Source: Acinetobacter colistiniresistens
GTDB taxonomy: Bacteria; Pseudomonadota; Gammaproteobacteria; Pseudomonadales; Moraxellaceae
Length of the DNA stretch: 64,000 bases
Assembly: GCF_000413935.1 (NCBI RefSeq)
Contig: NZ_KE340379.1
Span: forward strand, 264,158 to 328,157
Direction: 5' to 3'
Shown here: positions 49,263 to 58,223 of the stretch, in pieces
Layout of the letters: every line of letters starts with the position of its first letter
Position numbering within the stretch: the first letter of the stretch is position 1
The notes under the pieces: model-generated
Seen by the model: the letters and a program-made list of their open reading frames with translations, nothing else
What the model was told of the DNA's origin: nothing
Databases searched by the model: none
Translations under genes and position numbers: made by a program

Positions 49263-50057
49263 GTGCAATTGATTGTTTTACCACTCAATTTTATCACTAA
49301 GGCAGCTTCGGCTGCCTTATTTGGATTGTTGCTTTTGATTGCATTTGCAATCACTGCGCCGATGGGAAGCCATGAATATTATGGTTTATTTCGTTATGAC
49401 TATTTACTGTTTTATGCTCTGATTATTCAGGCCTGTCTGATTTACTTAAAACTGGAGTCATGGGCAGAGGCGAAGGTGATTGCATTATTCCATATCATGG
49501 CAATGGGGATGGAAATCTTTTTGACGCATCCTGCTATCGCATCGTGGCAATATCCTCAGCCAGCTGTTTTTAAAATACTTACTGTGCCTTTGTTTGCAGG
49601 TTTTATGTATTCAGCGGTTGGTAGTTTTTTTGCCCGTTCTTTACGACTTTATCATGTCGCTTTCGAAAAACTTCCCAGTTTCGGTAATATGCTAGGCTTG
49701 GCTGTATTGTCGTATCTTAACTTTATGACCAAATTTTTTATTCCAGATATTCGTGTTGGGTTATTTATTTGGAGTGTTTTGATTTTTTGGAAAACCAAGC
49801 TGTCTTTTCAACTTGAGCAACGTCATTTTAAAGTTCCGATGTTACCCGTTTTACTTTTGCTCGCTTTTCTGATCTGGATTGCTGAAAATATTAGTACGTT
49901 TTATAAAATTTGGTTGTATCCAAGCCAAGTGGATGCATGGCATATGGTAGGCTGGGGCAAGTTAGGGTCATGGTATCTGTTATTATTACTCAGTCTGGTT
50001 TTGGTATTAAAAATCTTGGGTACGAGAGATAAAAATGGCTCTTGGCGGTTAAACTAA
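49263..50057 (+). CDS. DUF817 family integral membrane protein
   Basis: A 264-residue protein with about eight membrane segments (ASAALFGLLLLIAFAITAPM, YLLFYALIIQACLIYLKLES, and on to LLLLSLVLVLKIL). DUF817 markers are FHIMAMGMEIFLTHPAIASW followed by QYP, FAGFMYSAVGSFFARSLRLY and NFMTKFFIPDIR. The GTG at 49263 is the only start at the right place. The family has no known function; some members lie beside beta-lactam resistance or heme genes. No terminator is seen between hemE and this gene, so read-through is likely. Confidence 0.8.
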   Translation: MQLIVLPLNFITKAASAALFGLLLLIAFAITAPMGSHEYYGLFRYDYLLFYALIIQACLIYLKLESWAEAKVIALFHIMAMGMEIFLTHPAIASWQYPQPAVFKILTVPLFAGFMYSAVGSFFARSLRLYHVAFEKLPSFGNMLGLAVLSYLNFMTKFFIPDIRVGLFIWSVLIFWKTKLSFQLEQRHFKVPMLPVLLLLAFLIWIAENISTFYKIWLYPSQVDAWHMVGWGKLGSWYLLLLLSLVLVLKILGTRDKNGSWRLN

Positions 50058-50304
50058 CGAAGATAGTAGACCATTTTGTGAACAATTTAAATTTAGTCTT
50101 CTTTAGTTTTTATTTTGTATTTATAAAAATATAATAGATATAAGTGTTAAGAAATTTGATTGAATAAGTGTGAAAAATGAGGCTGTTTCTTGTAATGAAT
50201 ACGTGTTTGACCATTTTTTTTTACATTAAAGGACATTTGTTTTTTTTATATGGAACATGGTTTATAAGGTGAGCTCGAATAGTTAAGTTACGCTGAAGTA
50301 TCTT

Positions 50305-50787
50305 ATGGAAAAAATAGTCAATATATTCTTAATCACGACAATGTTGGGTCTGACAGCTTGTACTTCCATGCCATTTGGTGGAGGAGCATCTGCTGAAAAA
50401 TTTCAACAGAGTTATCTACAACAGAATTTGATTAAAGGTAAAACGACCAAAGCTGATATTGTGGCTAAATATGGTGAGCCTGTGAGTAAGAGTGTTCATG
50501 CTAGTGGACGGGAAACTTGGGTCTATCGGTCTTCAAAATCGAATTCAGCTATTGAATCATTGAGCTCATCTTCATCGACAGTCAATACTGGTTTAGGAAT
50601 TATTAAAAATCGTCTAATGGCTGCAATTCCAGGCGGTGGGCTCGGAGAGGTTGGAGCAATGGTTAATTCAGCTAAACATGATGCAGTCAACGCGGCAATG
50701 ACGACAGGGCAAAGTGATAAAGCCGCTTCTCTAGTAATCAGTTTTAATGCTAAAGGTGCTATCGAGAGCTATATGCTTGGTCTATAA
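50305..50787 (+). CDS. Small lipoprotein with BamE/SmpA-like region
   Basis: A 160-residue lipoprotein: signal and lipobox LITTMLGLTACTS (Cys20). Residues about 35-75 resemble the BamE/SmpA-OmlA pattern of K-G-K-T-T-K-A-D-I...Y-G-E-P (LIKGKTTKADIVAKYGEP), then a Ser-rich loop and a Gly-rich membrane-active-looking stretch (AAIPGGGLGEVGAMVNSAKH). The C-terminal LVISFNAKGAIESYMLGL matches the end of the small-lipoprotein family. It is probably outer-membrane anchored. Function unknown. Confidence 0.75.
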   Translation: MEKIVNIFLITTMLGLTACTSMPFGGGASAEKFQQSYLQQNLIKGKTTKADIVAKYGEPVSKSVHASGRETWVYRSSKSNSAIESLSSSSSTVNTGLGIIKNRLMAAIPGGGLGEVGAMVNSAKHDAVNAAMTTGQSDKAASLVISFNAKGAIESYMLGL

Positions 50788-50822
50788 TTATTTCCTATAG
50801 TATGGCTTTGATGATGTTCTAG

Positions 50823-50848
50823 ATCACGGCAAATCGCCGTGATTTTTT
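50823..50848 (+). terminator. Terminator after the small lipoprotein gene
   Basis: ATCACGGC / GCCGTGAT hairpin with loop AAATC and a TTTTT tail. Confidence 0.88.
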
Positions 50849-51082
50849 GACTTCATCAACAAATTATTCAATTTAATCGTGGTTTTGATAGTTAAGTTAT
50901 TATTAAATAATATTTAAATTTAGGCTTTATTGACTTCTCTTATTATAAATATTTCAGATATATTTCAAAATTTATTTGCTAAAACTAGCTAAGCTCGTTA
51001 TTTTAACTTCTGTGTAAGAAGAATTGCACAACACAATAGTGATAAAAATAGCGAAATATAATTCTTGCTGGAGATCGTTCCT

Positions 51083-51553
51083 ATGTTAAAAAAAATTGCA
51101 TTAGCTGCTTTGTTAGCTGCTGGTTCAACTGTTGCAATGGCTGATAATGATGTCGGTTGTGGTGCTGGTACCCAAATTTGGGCTGGTAAAAAAGGCGTTG
51201 CACCAAAAATTCTAGCTGCAACAACCAATGGTATCTTTACCAATCAATTACTAGGTATTACATTTGGTACTTTAGGATGCCGTCAAGGCGGTACAGTCAC
51301 CGCTCAAGTGGTGACATTCACCAATGAAAATGCTGAATCTTTAGCACGTGATATGGCGGTGGGGCAAGGTGAAAGCTTAAATGTTCTTGCTGAATTAATG
51401 CAAATTAAAGCCAATGACAAAGCACGTTTCTTTGCTGTGTCTAAAGCAAACTTTGCTGAAATTTATTCAAGCAAAAATACCAACTCACTACAAGTTTTAG
51501 ATGCTTTACAAGGTGTGATGGCGAAAGACGCTGTGCTTAAAGCATACGTTTAA
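51083..51553 (+). CDS. DUF3015 family exported protein
   Basis: A 156-residue exported protein. Start: ATG 51083, with TGGAG nine bases upstream. The signal peptide LKKIALAALLAAGSTVAMA is cleaved before DNDVGC. DUF3015 marks are DVGCGAGTQIWAGKKG near the mature N-terminus, TFGTLGCRQGG, and the helical C-terminus (YSSKNTNSLQVLDALQGVM). The two Cys-containing motifs may form a disulfide. The family is periplasmic with unknown role. It is followed by a terminator and a DUF4105 gene. Confidence 0.83.
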   Translation: MLKKIALAALLAAGSTVAMADNDVGCGAGTQIWAGKKGVAPKILAATTNGIFTNQLLGITFGTLGCRQGGTVTAQVVTFTNENAESLARDMAVGQGESLNVLAELMQIKANDKARFFAVSKANFAEIYSSKNTNSLQVLDALQGVMAKDAVLKAYV

Positions 51554-51565
51554 TTGTTGCACGAT

Positions 51566-51594
51566 AAAACCCTGTCTTGATGGCAGGGTTTTCT
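51566..51594 (+). terminator. Terminator after the DUF3015 gene
   Basis: AAAACCCTG / CAGGGTTTT hairpin with a TCTTGATGG loop, followed by CTTAT. Confidence 0.82.
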
Positions 51595-51630
51595 TATAAT
51601 GATTCTGATTATTTTAAAAATTGCGATTGA

Positions 51631-53511
51631 ATGAAATTAGCTACTTTTGCGTTTGCATCTTTGTTGTCTCACTTTGTCCATGCAGCGGTTGAATCTGATG
51701 TTCAGACTTATTTGGACCTTGCCAATCGAAAACAATTAGATCAACAGACCACTTGGCTACGTTTGATGTATGCCGACAACAAGCAAAACAGTGAAGTTGC
51801 TTACAGCGGCTATTTTTATGCAAAAGATGGTAGAACCAATTTAAAGCAGGAATTACACGCTGATATTCGTGCCTTATTTGTTGAGGCTGCAGATAATCAA
51901 TCCATTCGTTGTAAATTTCCAGCCCGTAGCCGTTGGCTGATGCAACAGCTTAATATCGAGGCTCAACAACTTCCCAAAGCTAACTGCAATGAATTTGAGG
52001 ACTGGATCAATCAAATCAAGCCGCATAAAGCCACTTTGATCTATGCCACAGATTTTATGGGTAATCCAAGTTCGATGTTTGGGCATACTTTATTGCGTTT
52101 GGACCCTAAAGATCAGAAGCAATTAAACTTGGTGTCCTATGCGGTCAATTATGCGGCCACAGTCAGAGGCGAGGACAACTGGTCTTATGCGTGGAAAGGT
52201 TTGACAGGGCAGTATCCTGGTGAATACTCCCTGATGCCGTATTATCGCAAAGTAAAAGAATATGGTGATTTTGAAAGCCGTGATTTATGGGAATATGAAC
52301 TCAATTTAACACCAGAAGAAACTCGCTTTCTGGTTGAACATATTTGGGAAATGCAACATGTGAGTTTCCCTTATTATTTTGTCAGTGATAACTGTGCTTA
52401 TCGTTTATTGGGATTGATTGACTTGGTTCGTCCTAATTTAAACCTAAAACAGCAGTTCAATTATGCTGCGATTCCGATTGAAACCCTGAAAGTGGTTGAT
52501 CAACAGAATTTGGTCGAGGAAGTGGTTTATCGCCCTGCACTTGAAACACAATTGCTTGCACAAGCCAAACAACATGGTACTGCTTTAGCTAAAGTTGCTC
52601 ATCAAGTCGCTTTTACCGAAATGGATAAAGTTCAACCCATTTTAAACACCTATCAGCCACAAGATCAGGCCAAGATTTTAGAAATGGCCTATGATGATTT
52701 ATATCTGCAATATATCAGTCAACAGATTGATGCTGATTTTGCCCAGCCGCAATTACGGCAGTTACTTGCACAGCGCAGTCAAATTGATATTGATAAGCAG
52801 CGTCAAGAACCGATACGTCCGAAAAAACAACCTGTAGAAGGTCATCGTGCGCGGAATCTTTCGGTGAATGTGGGTGAAGTACAAGGACAAAAGTTTATTG
52901 AACTTGGGCATCGTCAAGCCTATCACGACTTGATTGATCCACAAGGTGGCTATCGTACAGGTGCACAATTATTATTTTTAGACGGCAATCTGCAATACCG
53001 TGATGACAGACTCAAGCTCGAACATTTAGATCTTTTATCGGTCAACTCCTATAACCCCATTCAACCGTTTAAATCACCATTAACGTGGGGTTTTAATTTA
53101 GGTTGGAAACAAGAAGCGATTGAGAAGGGGCAGTTTAGTGAAGATGCCCAACATGGGGTGATGAATCTGAACATGCAAGTGGGCTATAGCATGGCCGATT
53201 ATGATCGTCGACATTTGTGTTATGCGCAGCTACAAAGCCATATTCAAGGCGGAAAGGCTTTGGATAAGGGCTGGCGTGTTGGGGCAGGACCAACTTTAGG
53301 ATGTATGAATCAGTGGTCAGACAATATCAATAGCGTGGTACAAGTTGAACTGCCGTATTGGCAAGACCTAAGTCAATGGAATCTAAGAGTGGGTACACAG
53401 CTTCAATATAGCTTAAGTAGCAACCATGCCTTGCGCTTAAAGTGGGATTTTGAACAGCAAGATCATAAAGACTGGAACAAAGTGGGATTGGGTTATGTCC
53501 GTTTTTTTTAA
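51631..53511 (+). CDS. DUF4105 (Lnb-N-like) outer-membrane-associated protein
   Basis: A 626-residue exported protein (signal LATFAFASLLSHFVHA). Middle domain DUF4105 at about 135-300, related to the N-terminal periplasmic part of lipoprotein N-acyltransferase Lnb: LIYATDFMGNPSSMFGHTLL, YSLMPYYRKVKEYGDFESRD, and VSDNCAYRLLGLIDL with a conserved Cys. The C-terminal 200 residues alternate as beta-strands and end in an aromatic (GLGYVRFF), suggesting an outer-membrane barrel. DUF4105 proteins share a Cys/His papain-like core and may be thiol enzymes of lipoproteins or peptidoglycan; activity here is unproven. Confidence 0.8.
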   Translation: MKLATFAFASLLSHFVHAAVESDVQTYLDLANRKQLDQQTTWLRLMYADNKQNSEVAYSGYFYAKDGRTNLKQELHADIRALFVEAADNQSIRCKFPARSRWLMQQLNIEAQQLPKANCNEFEDWINQIKPHKATLIYATDFMGNPSSMFGHTLLRLDPKDQKQLNLVSYAVNYAATVRGEDNWSYAWKGLTGQYPGEYSLMPYYRKVKEYGDFESRDLWEYELNLTPEETRFLVEHIWEMQHVSFPYYFVSDNCAYRLLGLIDLVRPNLNLKQQFNYAAIPIETLKVVDQQNLVEEVVYRPALETQLLAQAKQHGTALAKVAHQVAFTEMDKVQPILNTYQPQDQAKILEMAYDDLYLQYISQQIDADFAQPQLRQLLAQRSQIDIDKQRQEPIRPKKQPVEGHRARNLSVNVGEVQGQKFIELGHRQAYHDLIDPQGGYRTGAQLLFLDGNLQYRDDRLKLEHLDLLSVNSYNPIQPFKSPLTWGFNLGWKQEAIEKGQFSEDAQHGVMNLNMQVGYSMADYDRRHLCYAQLQSHIQGGKALDKGWRVGAGPTLGCMNQWSDNINSVVQVELPYWQDLSQWNLRVGTQLQYSLSSNHALRLKWDFEQQDHKDWNKVGLGYVRFF

Positions 53512-53547
53512 GTCTAAACTAGGCTTGATCACTTGAATTTACAAGGA

Positions 53548-53910
53548 TCAAACCTCAACAATCACATAGTATTTTTTAACTTTTTCAATGACTTCAAATG
53601 TACCCACAAATGCCGGTGGGATAATTCCAGCATTGCCAGCACTCACTTCAATAAATGAATTGCTTTTCGCATCATGGATACGGACAGTGCCTTCAATGAT
53701 TTGAAAAAACTCTTGTTTATTATCTGCAAATTGAATATTCCAAGCGCCAATTTCACATTGCCAGATGCCGCAGTCCATATGTGGATGTTCATATAAACTA
53801 TAGGTTAAACGTTCAGGATTACCTCGAACCAGACGATCGGGACGAGGGTAATCAATACTTGCTTCATTTGCGATTAAATCGCCAAAACCTGCTAACTGAA
53901 TGGTCGACAT
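53548..53910 (-). CDS. Cupin-domain protein
   Basis: A 120-residue single-cupin protein of the DUF861 type. Core: GIWQCEIGAWNIQFADNKQE, EFFQIIEGTVRIHD, then SAGNAGIIPPAFVGTFEVIE. The usual metal-binding His cluster is mostly absent, so it may not be a metalloenzyme. It lies 14 bp after folE on the same strand and is probably cotranscribed with it. Relatives are often annotated as ethanolamine utilisation or glyoxylate-related cupins; the substrate here is unknown. Confidence 0.78.
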   Translation of the reverse strand: MSTIQLAGFGDLIANEASIDYPRPDRLVRGNPERLTYSLYEHPHMDCGIWQCEIGAWNIQFADNKQEFFQIIEGTVRIHDAKSNSFIEVSAGNAGIIPPAFVGTFEVIEKVKKYYVIVEV

Positions 53911-53924
53911 CTTTGATGCTCAAC

Positions 53925-54491
53925 TTAATAGTTTTCAGGCACAGCGCTTAAGAACTCACGACGTACATCTTTGTCAGTTTTAAAGTCACCAACAAAAGAA
54001 ACGGTACGTGTGGTTGATTCTTGCTTGCCAACACCACGCATCATCATACACATATGCGCTGAGTCAATCACAACAGCAACACCACGTGCTTGCGTGACTT
54101 TTGCTACTGCTTCAGCAATTTGCTGGGTTAAATTTTCTTGAACTTGCAGACGTCGTGCGAACATTTCCGTAATACGTGCAAATTTAGATAAACCAAGTAC
54201 CTGACCTTCAGGTAAATAGGCTATATGTACCCGACCATAAAATGGCAGTAAATGATGTTCACAGAGTGAATAAAATTCGATATTTTTGACCAAAACCATT
54301 TCATGGTTATCGGAAGGGAAGAGTGCGCTATTTGTAACTTCTTCAAGGGTTTTACTATAACCTGAAGTCAAAAAAGAAAACGCTTTCGCCGCACGCATCG
54401 GTGTATCTTGTAAGCCCGGGCGATTTAGGTCTTCACCAACGGCAGTTAAGATATTTGCGTACGATTGCTGCATAGACATAACAATGTTCAC
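53925..54491 (-). CDS. folE: GTP cyclohydrolase I FolE
   Basis: A 188-residue enzyme for the first step of folate (tetrahydropterin) synthesis. Zinc ligands: Cys and His in [14 protein letters not shown] and Cys in [11 protein letters not shown]. Other motifs are [33 protein letters not shown] and EQ-rich [14 protein letters not shown]. It forms decamers. The ATG at 54491 is used; an internal ATG four codons later ([10 protein letters not shown]) is equally plausible. The cupin gene follows. Confidence 0.94.
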   Translation of the reverse strand: MNIVMSMQQSYANILTAVGEDLNRPGLQDTPMRAAKAFSFLTSGYSKTLEEVTNSALFPSDNHEMVLVKNIEFYSLCEHHLLPFYGRVHIAYLPEGQVLGLSKFARITEMFARRLQVQENLTQQIAEAVAKVTQARGVAVVIDSAHMCMMMRGVGKQESTTRTVSFVGDFKTDKDVRREFLSAVPENY

Positions 54492-54564
54492 TTAGGTGGG
54501 TTGAACAAAAACGGCAATTGTATCAGAAAACGATTAAAAATCTTAATTTTGATATAAATGCAGA

Positions 54565-55254
54565 TTATTGCTTGTATTTAGGGTTCTTTTCGGCACGTTT
54601 CAGGAGTACTAAAACAGCACCTGTACCGCCTTGACTTTCAGGCGCACTGACGAAAGCAAGTACATCACGGTGTTGTCTGAGCCAACCGTTGACATAGGTT
54701 TTTAAAATGGCTTCTGGACCTTTGCCATGTACAATTTTAATGACGTTCTGGTTTTCATCTTTTGCTATTTGAATGATTTGCAGAACTGCTGCACGGGCTT
54801 GCTCAACCGTACAACCATGTAAGTCGACTGCTTCAAACCAGCGAATTTTGCCTGCTTTTAAGTCTTCAAAAACTTTGTGCTGTAAGGTCGCAATGCGATA
54901 GCTTAAGGCGGCCTGACTTGCAACAGGATTTAAGATCGCTTGAGTATCTGAAATCTCGGTAAGTTCTTGCTCTGCACCACCTTCAGCCGCGGCACGTTTA
55001 GCCAAGGTTTGGGCGTCGACTTTTTTGCTGCGCGCAACTCGAGTATCGGCAATATTTTGATTGTCGATGGGCTTTACCCCTAAAAGGGCTTTTTTAAAAA
55101 GCTCGGTATCTTCCAACTCTTCAGCAACAGCTTGAGTCTTTTGTGACTCCGCTTGTTTGGCAATCGCACTCGCTTGCGGATTGGAAATTTGCTTTTTAAA
55201 GGCTTTCAGTAAGTTAAACTGATCTTTAGAAAGCGATGAATCATGTTTACTCAT
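54565..55254 (-). CDS. Smr-domain protein (SmrA-like endonuclease)
   Basis: About 229 residues from the ATG at 55254 (MSKHDSSLSKDQFNLLKAFK); the frame is open for 36 further codons, but that part is a poor N-terminus. The N-terminal ~110 residues are charged and disordered-looking. The Smr domain is C-terminal: VDLHGCTVEQARAAVLQIIQ, NVIKIVHGKGPEAILKTYVN and FVSAPESQGGTGAVLVLLKR, with the conserved Asp-Leu-His-Gly and H-G-K-G. Stand-alone Smr proteins such as SmrA/SmrB are nucleases; SmrB cleaves mRNA at collided ribosomes. Confidence 0.88.
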   Translation of the reverse strand: MSKHDSSLSKDQFNLLKAFKKQISNPQASAIAKQAESQKTQAVAEELEDTELFKKALLGVKPIDNQNIADTRVARSKKVDAQTLAKRAAAEGGAEQELTEISDTQAILNPVASQAALSYRIATLQHKVFEDLKAGKIRWFEAVDLHGCTVEQARAAVLQIIQIAKDENQNVIKIVHGKGPEAILKTYVNGWLRQHRDVLAFVSAPESQGGTGAVLVLLKRAEKNPKYKQ

Positions 55255-55430
55255 AATTTTAGAAAAATAGGCAAGATACGAGAGAGGTTTAAAATTATAG
55301 TCTGAATCTGTGATGATTTGAACTATATTGCATTCATGGGGAAATATGGATTTTAAAATCATTAAAAATGGTCAAACTAGAGGAGGATAAATTCATTTTG
55401 ATTCTTTATTTTAATTGCCATCTACGATAG

Positions 55431-55859
55431 CTAAATCTCTAAGGGTGTTAGAATATTTATAATTCGTGATTGATCTAAGCCTTTATTTTTAAAACGATCA
55501 TATAGTTCAAAACAAATATGTTTATTTACTTGAACACGGGGTAAAGTTTTGTCGAAGTCAAAATAGCGAATATAACCTGATTGATCCATATTAATCGCCA
55601 GTCGCTCGAAGTGGCCTCCTCCTCGTTTTGGAAATTTTTTGTATTGTTCTACGATGCCACACGCTTCAGTTTTGATGTGGGTCTTTGCGGGAGATAAATA
55701 TATGGCAATGCCAATCAGCATGCAGCCAGGAATGATCGTAAAGTAATAAAAGACTCTTGGATCTTTAAATCTCTGAATTTTTGCGTAGAAAAATAGATGA
55801 CTATAAATGGGAAAGCCAACTAAAAAGATCAGTCCTAGAATTAATAAGAAACTACTCAT
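55431..55859 (-). CDS. Hypothetical membrane protein (142 aa)
   Basis: A 142-residue protein with two membrane helices at the N-terminus (LILGLIFLVGFPIYSHLFFY and YYFTIIPGCMLIGIAIYLSP), then a soluble part of about 80 residues (VEQYKKFPKRGGGHFERLAI, YIRYFDFDKTLPRVQVNKHI). The fold of the tail looks beta-rich. No family recognised. It is a single gene between an Smr gene and trpC, without strong coupling to either. Confidence 0.6.
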   Translation of the reverse strand: MSSFLLILGLIFLVGFPIYSHLFFYAKIQRFKDPRVFYYFTIIPGCMLIGIAIYLSPAKTHIKTEACGIVEQYKKFPKRGGGHFERLAINMDQSGYIRYFDFDKTLPRVQVNKHICFELYDRFKNKGLDQSRIINILTPLEI

Positions 55860-55952
55860 CTTGTTCCATCAATATTTAATCTTTGAGTATTTTCAAACTC
55901 TGATTTTTTTATTCTTTATTAGTAGTTTATATTGAGTTCTAGCATTATTTTA

Positions 55953-55984
55953 AAGGTTCAAGGCGGAATCGTACCTTGAACCTT
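55953..55984 (-). terminator. Terminator of the trpDC operon
   Basis: Perfect arms AAGGTTCAAGG / CCTTGAACCTT with a ten-base loop; read leftward it is followed by TAAAATAATG. It is seven bases past the trpC stop. Confidence 0.8.
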
Positions 55985-55991
55985 AATTTGC

Positions 55992-56798
55992 TTAGATCTG
56001 TTCAGGTTGCCCAAACAATGCATTAAATGCCTGATCAGGGTGAGGTTGCTTCATAAAGCTTTCCCCGACAAGAAAGGTATGAATATCATTAGCTTGCATC
56101 ATTTCAACGTCAGCAGGCGTGGCAATACCACTTTCAGTGACTAAAACACGAGAGGCTGGTAGTAATTTCTTTAAACGCAATGAGGTATTTAAATCGACAT
56201 CAAAGGTTTTAAGATTACGGTTATTTACCCCTAAAATACATTGCTCTGACAGCTTTAAAGCACGCCCTAACTCATATTCATCATGCACTTCAACCAACAC
56301 ATCAAGCTGCTGTTCAAATGCGGTTTTCGACATTTCTTCGAGTTGTTGGTCAGATAAACAAGCCACGATCAATAAAATACAATCCGCTTGCAGCGCACGA
56401 GCTTCAACTACATTGTAAGGATCAATTAAGAAATCCTTACGCAAAGTAGGGAGGGCACAATGCTGACGTGCGATCGCAATATTTTCATCTGCGCCTTGGA
56501 AGAAATCCACATCGGTTAATACCGATAAACAAGCAGCCCCTGCCTGTTCATATTGTTGTGCAATCTCCGCAGGATTAAAATCTGCACGAATGATGCCTTT
56601 AGATGGGGAAGCCTTTTTAATTTCAGCAATCACGGCTGGACGTTTGTGTTGTAAGGCATTGGCAAAACCACGAACAGGGGTGGCCTGTTTAGCCCACTGT
56701 TCAACATCATGCAAGCTACGTTGTTTTAAACGTGCTGCAAGCTCCTCATGTTTGCGGTCAACAATTTTACCTAAAATGGTATTTTGAATATCGATCAT
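55992..56798 (-). CDS. trpC: Indole-3-glycerol-phosphate synthase TrpC
   Basis: A 268-residue TIM barrel for the fourth step of tryptophan synthesis. Signatures: PAVIAEIKKASPSKGIIRAD with the catalytic Glu-Lys, AACLSVLTDVDFFQGADENI, LRKDFLIDPYNVVEARALQA with Lys, ILGVNNRNLKTFDVDLNTSL and VTESGIATPADVEMM. Stand-alone TrpC, not fused to TrpF as in E. coli. It starts 9 bp after trpD. Tryptophan genes are split here (trpDC only), as is usual in Acinetobacter. Confidence 0.96.
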   Translation of the reverse strand: MIDIQNTILGKIVDRKHEELAARLKQRSLHDVEQWAKQATPVRGFANALQHKRPAVIAEIKKASPSKGIIRADFNPAEIAQQYEQAGAACLSVLTDVDFFQGADENIAIARQHCALPTLRKDFLIDPYNVVEARALQADCILLIVACLSDQQLEEMSKTAFEQQLDVLVEVHDEYELGRALKLSEQCILGVNNRNLKTFDVDLNTSLRLKKLLPASRVLVTESGIATPADVEMMQANDIHTFLVGESFMKQPHPDQAFNALFGQPEQI

Positions 56799-56807
56799 GA
56801 GAAGTCC

Positions 56808-57863
56808 TTAGTCTGCCTGATATTGTTTCAATGTCTTGGTAAATTCAGCCAAGATACTCATTTTTTCTAAGGCCTGTCCGCCATAAAGAATATCTTGAGC
56901 CAGCTCAACGGCTTGTTTATAGGTCTTGGTAATGCCTGCGACGTAAATACCTGCGCCAGCATTCAGCGCAATCATATTCGCAGCTTTCTCACCAACGTCT
57001 GATTTATCTCGACTTAAAGCATCTTTGATCAGCTTTAAGCTTTCTTCTGAACTATTGACCACTAAGCCTGTTAGGGTTTGAGAGGCGATACCGACATCTT
57101 CTGGGTTTAAGGTCCATTCGGTAATTTCGCCATCTTTGAGTTCCGCCACCGCGGTTGGCGCCGCAAGGCTGATTTCATCTAGGCCATCTTTAGAATGTAC
57201 CACCAGTACATGTACTGCACCGAGTTGTTTTAATACTTCAGCAATTGGACGGCATAATTCATCTGAAAATACGCCAATCACAAAACGATTCACGCCCGCT
57301 GGATTGGTCAAAGGACCCAGTAAGTTGAAGATGCTGCGAATGCCTAATTCACGACGTGGCGCTACTGCGTATTTCATTGCTTTATGATGATTCGGCGCAA
57401 ACAGGAAACCGACGCCCATTTCACGGATGCAGCGTTCAGTTTGTTGCATATCTAAATCAAGTTGAATGCCTATTTTCTCAAGTACATCCGAAGAGCCTGA
57501 TTTGCTTGATACGCCACGGTTACCATGTTTGGCAATCGTTGCACCCGCAGCTGCAATCACGAAACTTGAAGCGGTTGAAACATTAAATAAGTTTTGACCA
57601 TCACCGCCAGTCCCCACGATATCAACCAGATGAGGGATATCACTGACATCAATTTTAATTGCAAACTCACGCATGATACGTGCGGCAGCTGTAATTTCAT
57701 CAATACTTTCACCCTTCATGCGCAAGCCCATCATTAGTGCGCCGATTTGAGCATCAGTTGCTTCACCTTGCATGATACTGCGCATGACATCTTCCATTTG
57801 TGGCTGGGTCAGATGAATGTTCTTGGTAATGTTATTGAGTGCCTGTTGGATATTCATAGTCAT
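56808..57863 (-). CDS. trpD: Anthranilate phosphoribosyltransferase TrpD
   Basis: A 351-residue enzyme that joins anthranilate and PRPP. Signatures: [20 protein letters not shown] with the PRPP-binding [25 protein letters not shown] and [20 protein letters not shown]. It is stand-alone, not fused to TrpG. The ATG at 57863 is used; a second ATG two codons inside may be the real start. trpC follows 9 bp downstream. No leader peptide or attenuator rich in Trp codons is visible upstream. Confidence 0.95.
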   Translation of the reverse strand: MTMNIQQALNNITKNIHLTQPQMEDVMRSIMQGEATDAQIGALMMGLRMKGESIDEITAAARIMREFAIKIDVSDIPHLVDIVGTGGDGQNLFNVSTASSFVIAAAGATIAKHGNRGVSSKSGSSDVLEKIGIQLDLDMQQTERCIREMGVGFLFAPNHHKAMKYAVAPRRELGIRSIFNLLGPLTNPAGVNRFVIGVFSDELCRPIAEVLKQLGAVHVLVVHSKDGLDEISLAAPTAVAELKDGEITEWTLNPEDVGIASQTLTGLVVNSSEESLKLIKDALSRDKSDVGEKAANMIALNAGAGIYVAGITKTYKQAVELAQDILYGGQALEKMSILAEFTKTLKQYQAD

Positions 57864-58223
57864 GAGTTACAGCATTTAATGATTAAAAATTTGGATGAAA
57901 GTGGTGGTGGATGAAGGAGAGTTAGGCTTTTTGTGGTGTGTCCCACTCGCTAACGGGTTATGTTAGCAGAAAATAACCCAAGATTTAGGATGTTGCTAGA
58001 GAGTTTTTAAAATTTAACTTATTTGAGGAGATGGGGATGTTTGTGATTGGAGGTGATTGCTGGAAAAAGGTTTTATTTTGTGGCGTATTTAATTGAATTT
58101 TTATGATAAATAATCAACCATTTGGTATATCTAATTCACACATATCTCTATAAAAAATGTGTATAAATCAATCAAATAAAAGTGGATATATTAAGGCGGT
58201 CTTAATGTTATCTATAAATTAAT
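57864..58223. other. Divergent intergenic region, trpDC / TonB receptor
   Basis: 360 bp with no gene. An inverted repeat GGGTTAT / ATAACCC lies at 57955-57979 about 95 bp upstream of trpD. Promoters of both genes must lie here. No convincing Fur box or T-box was found. Confidence 0.45.

Noticed and set aside
57864..58223. trp attenuator leader or Fur box
   Set aside because: No short Trp-rich open frame and no recognisable Fur dyad; only a modest inverted repeat.
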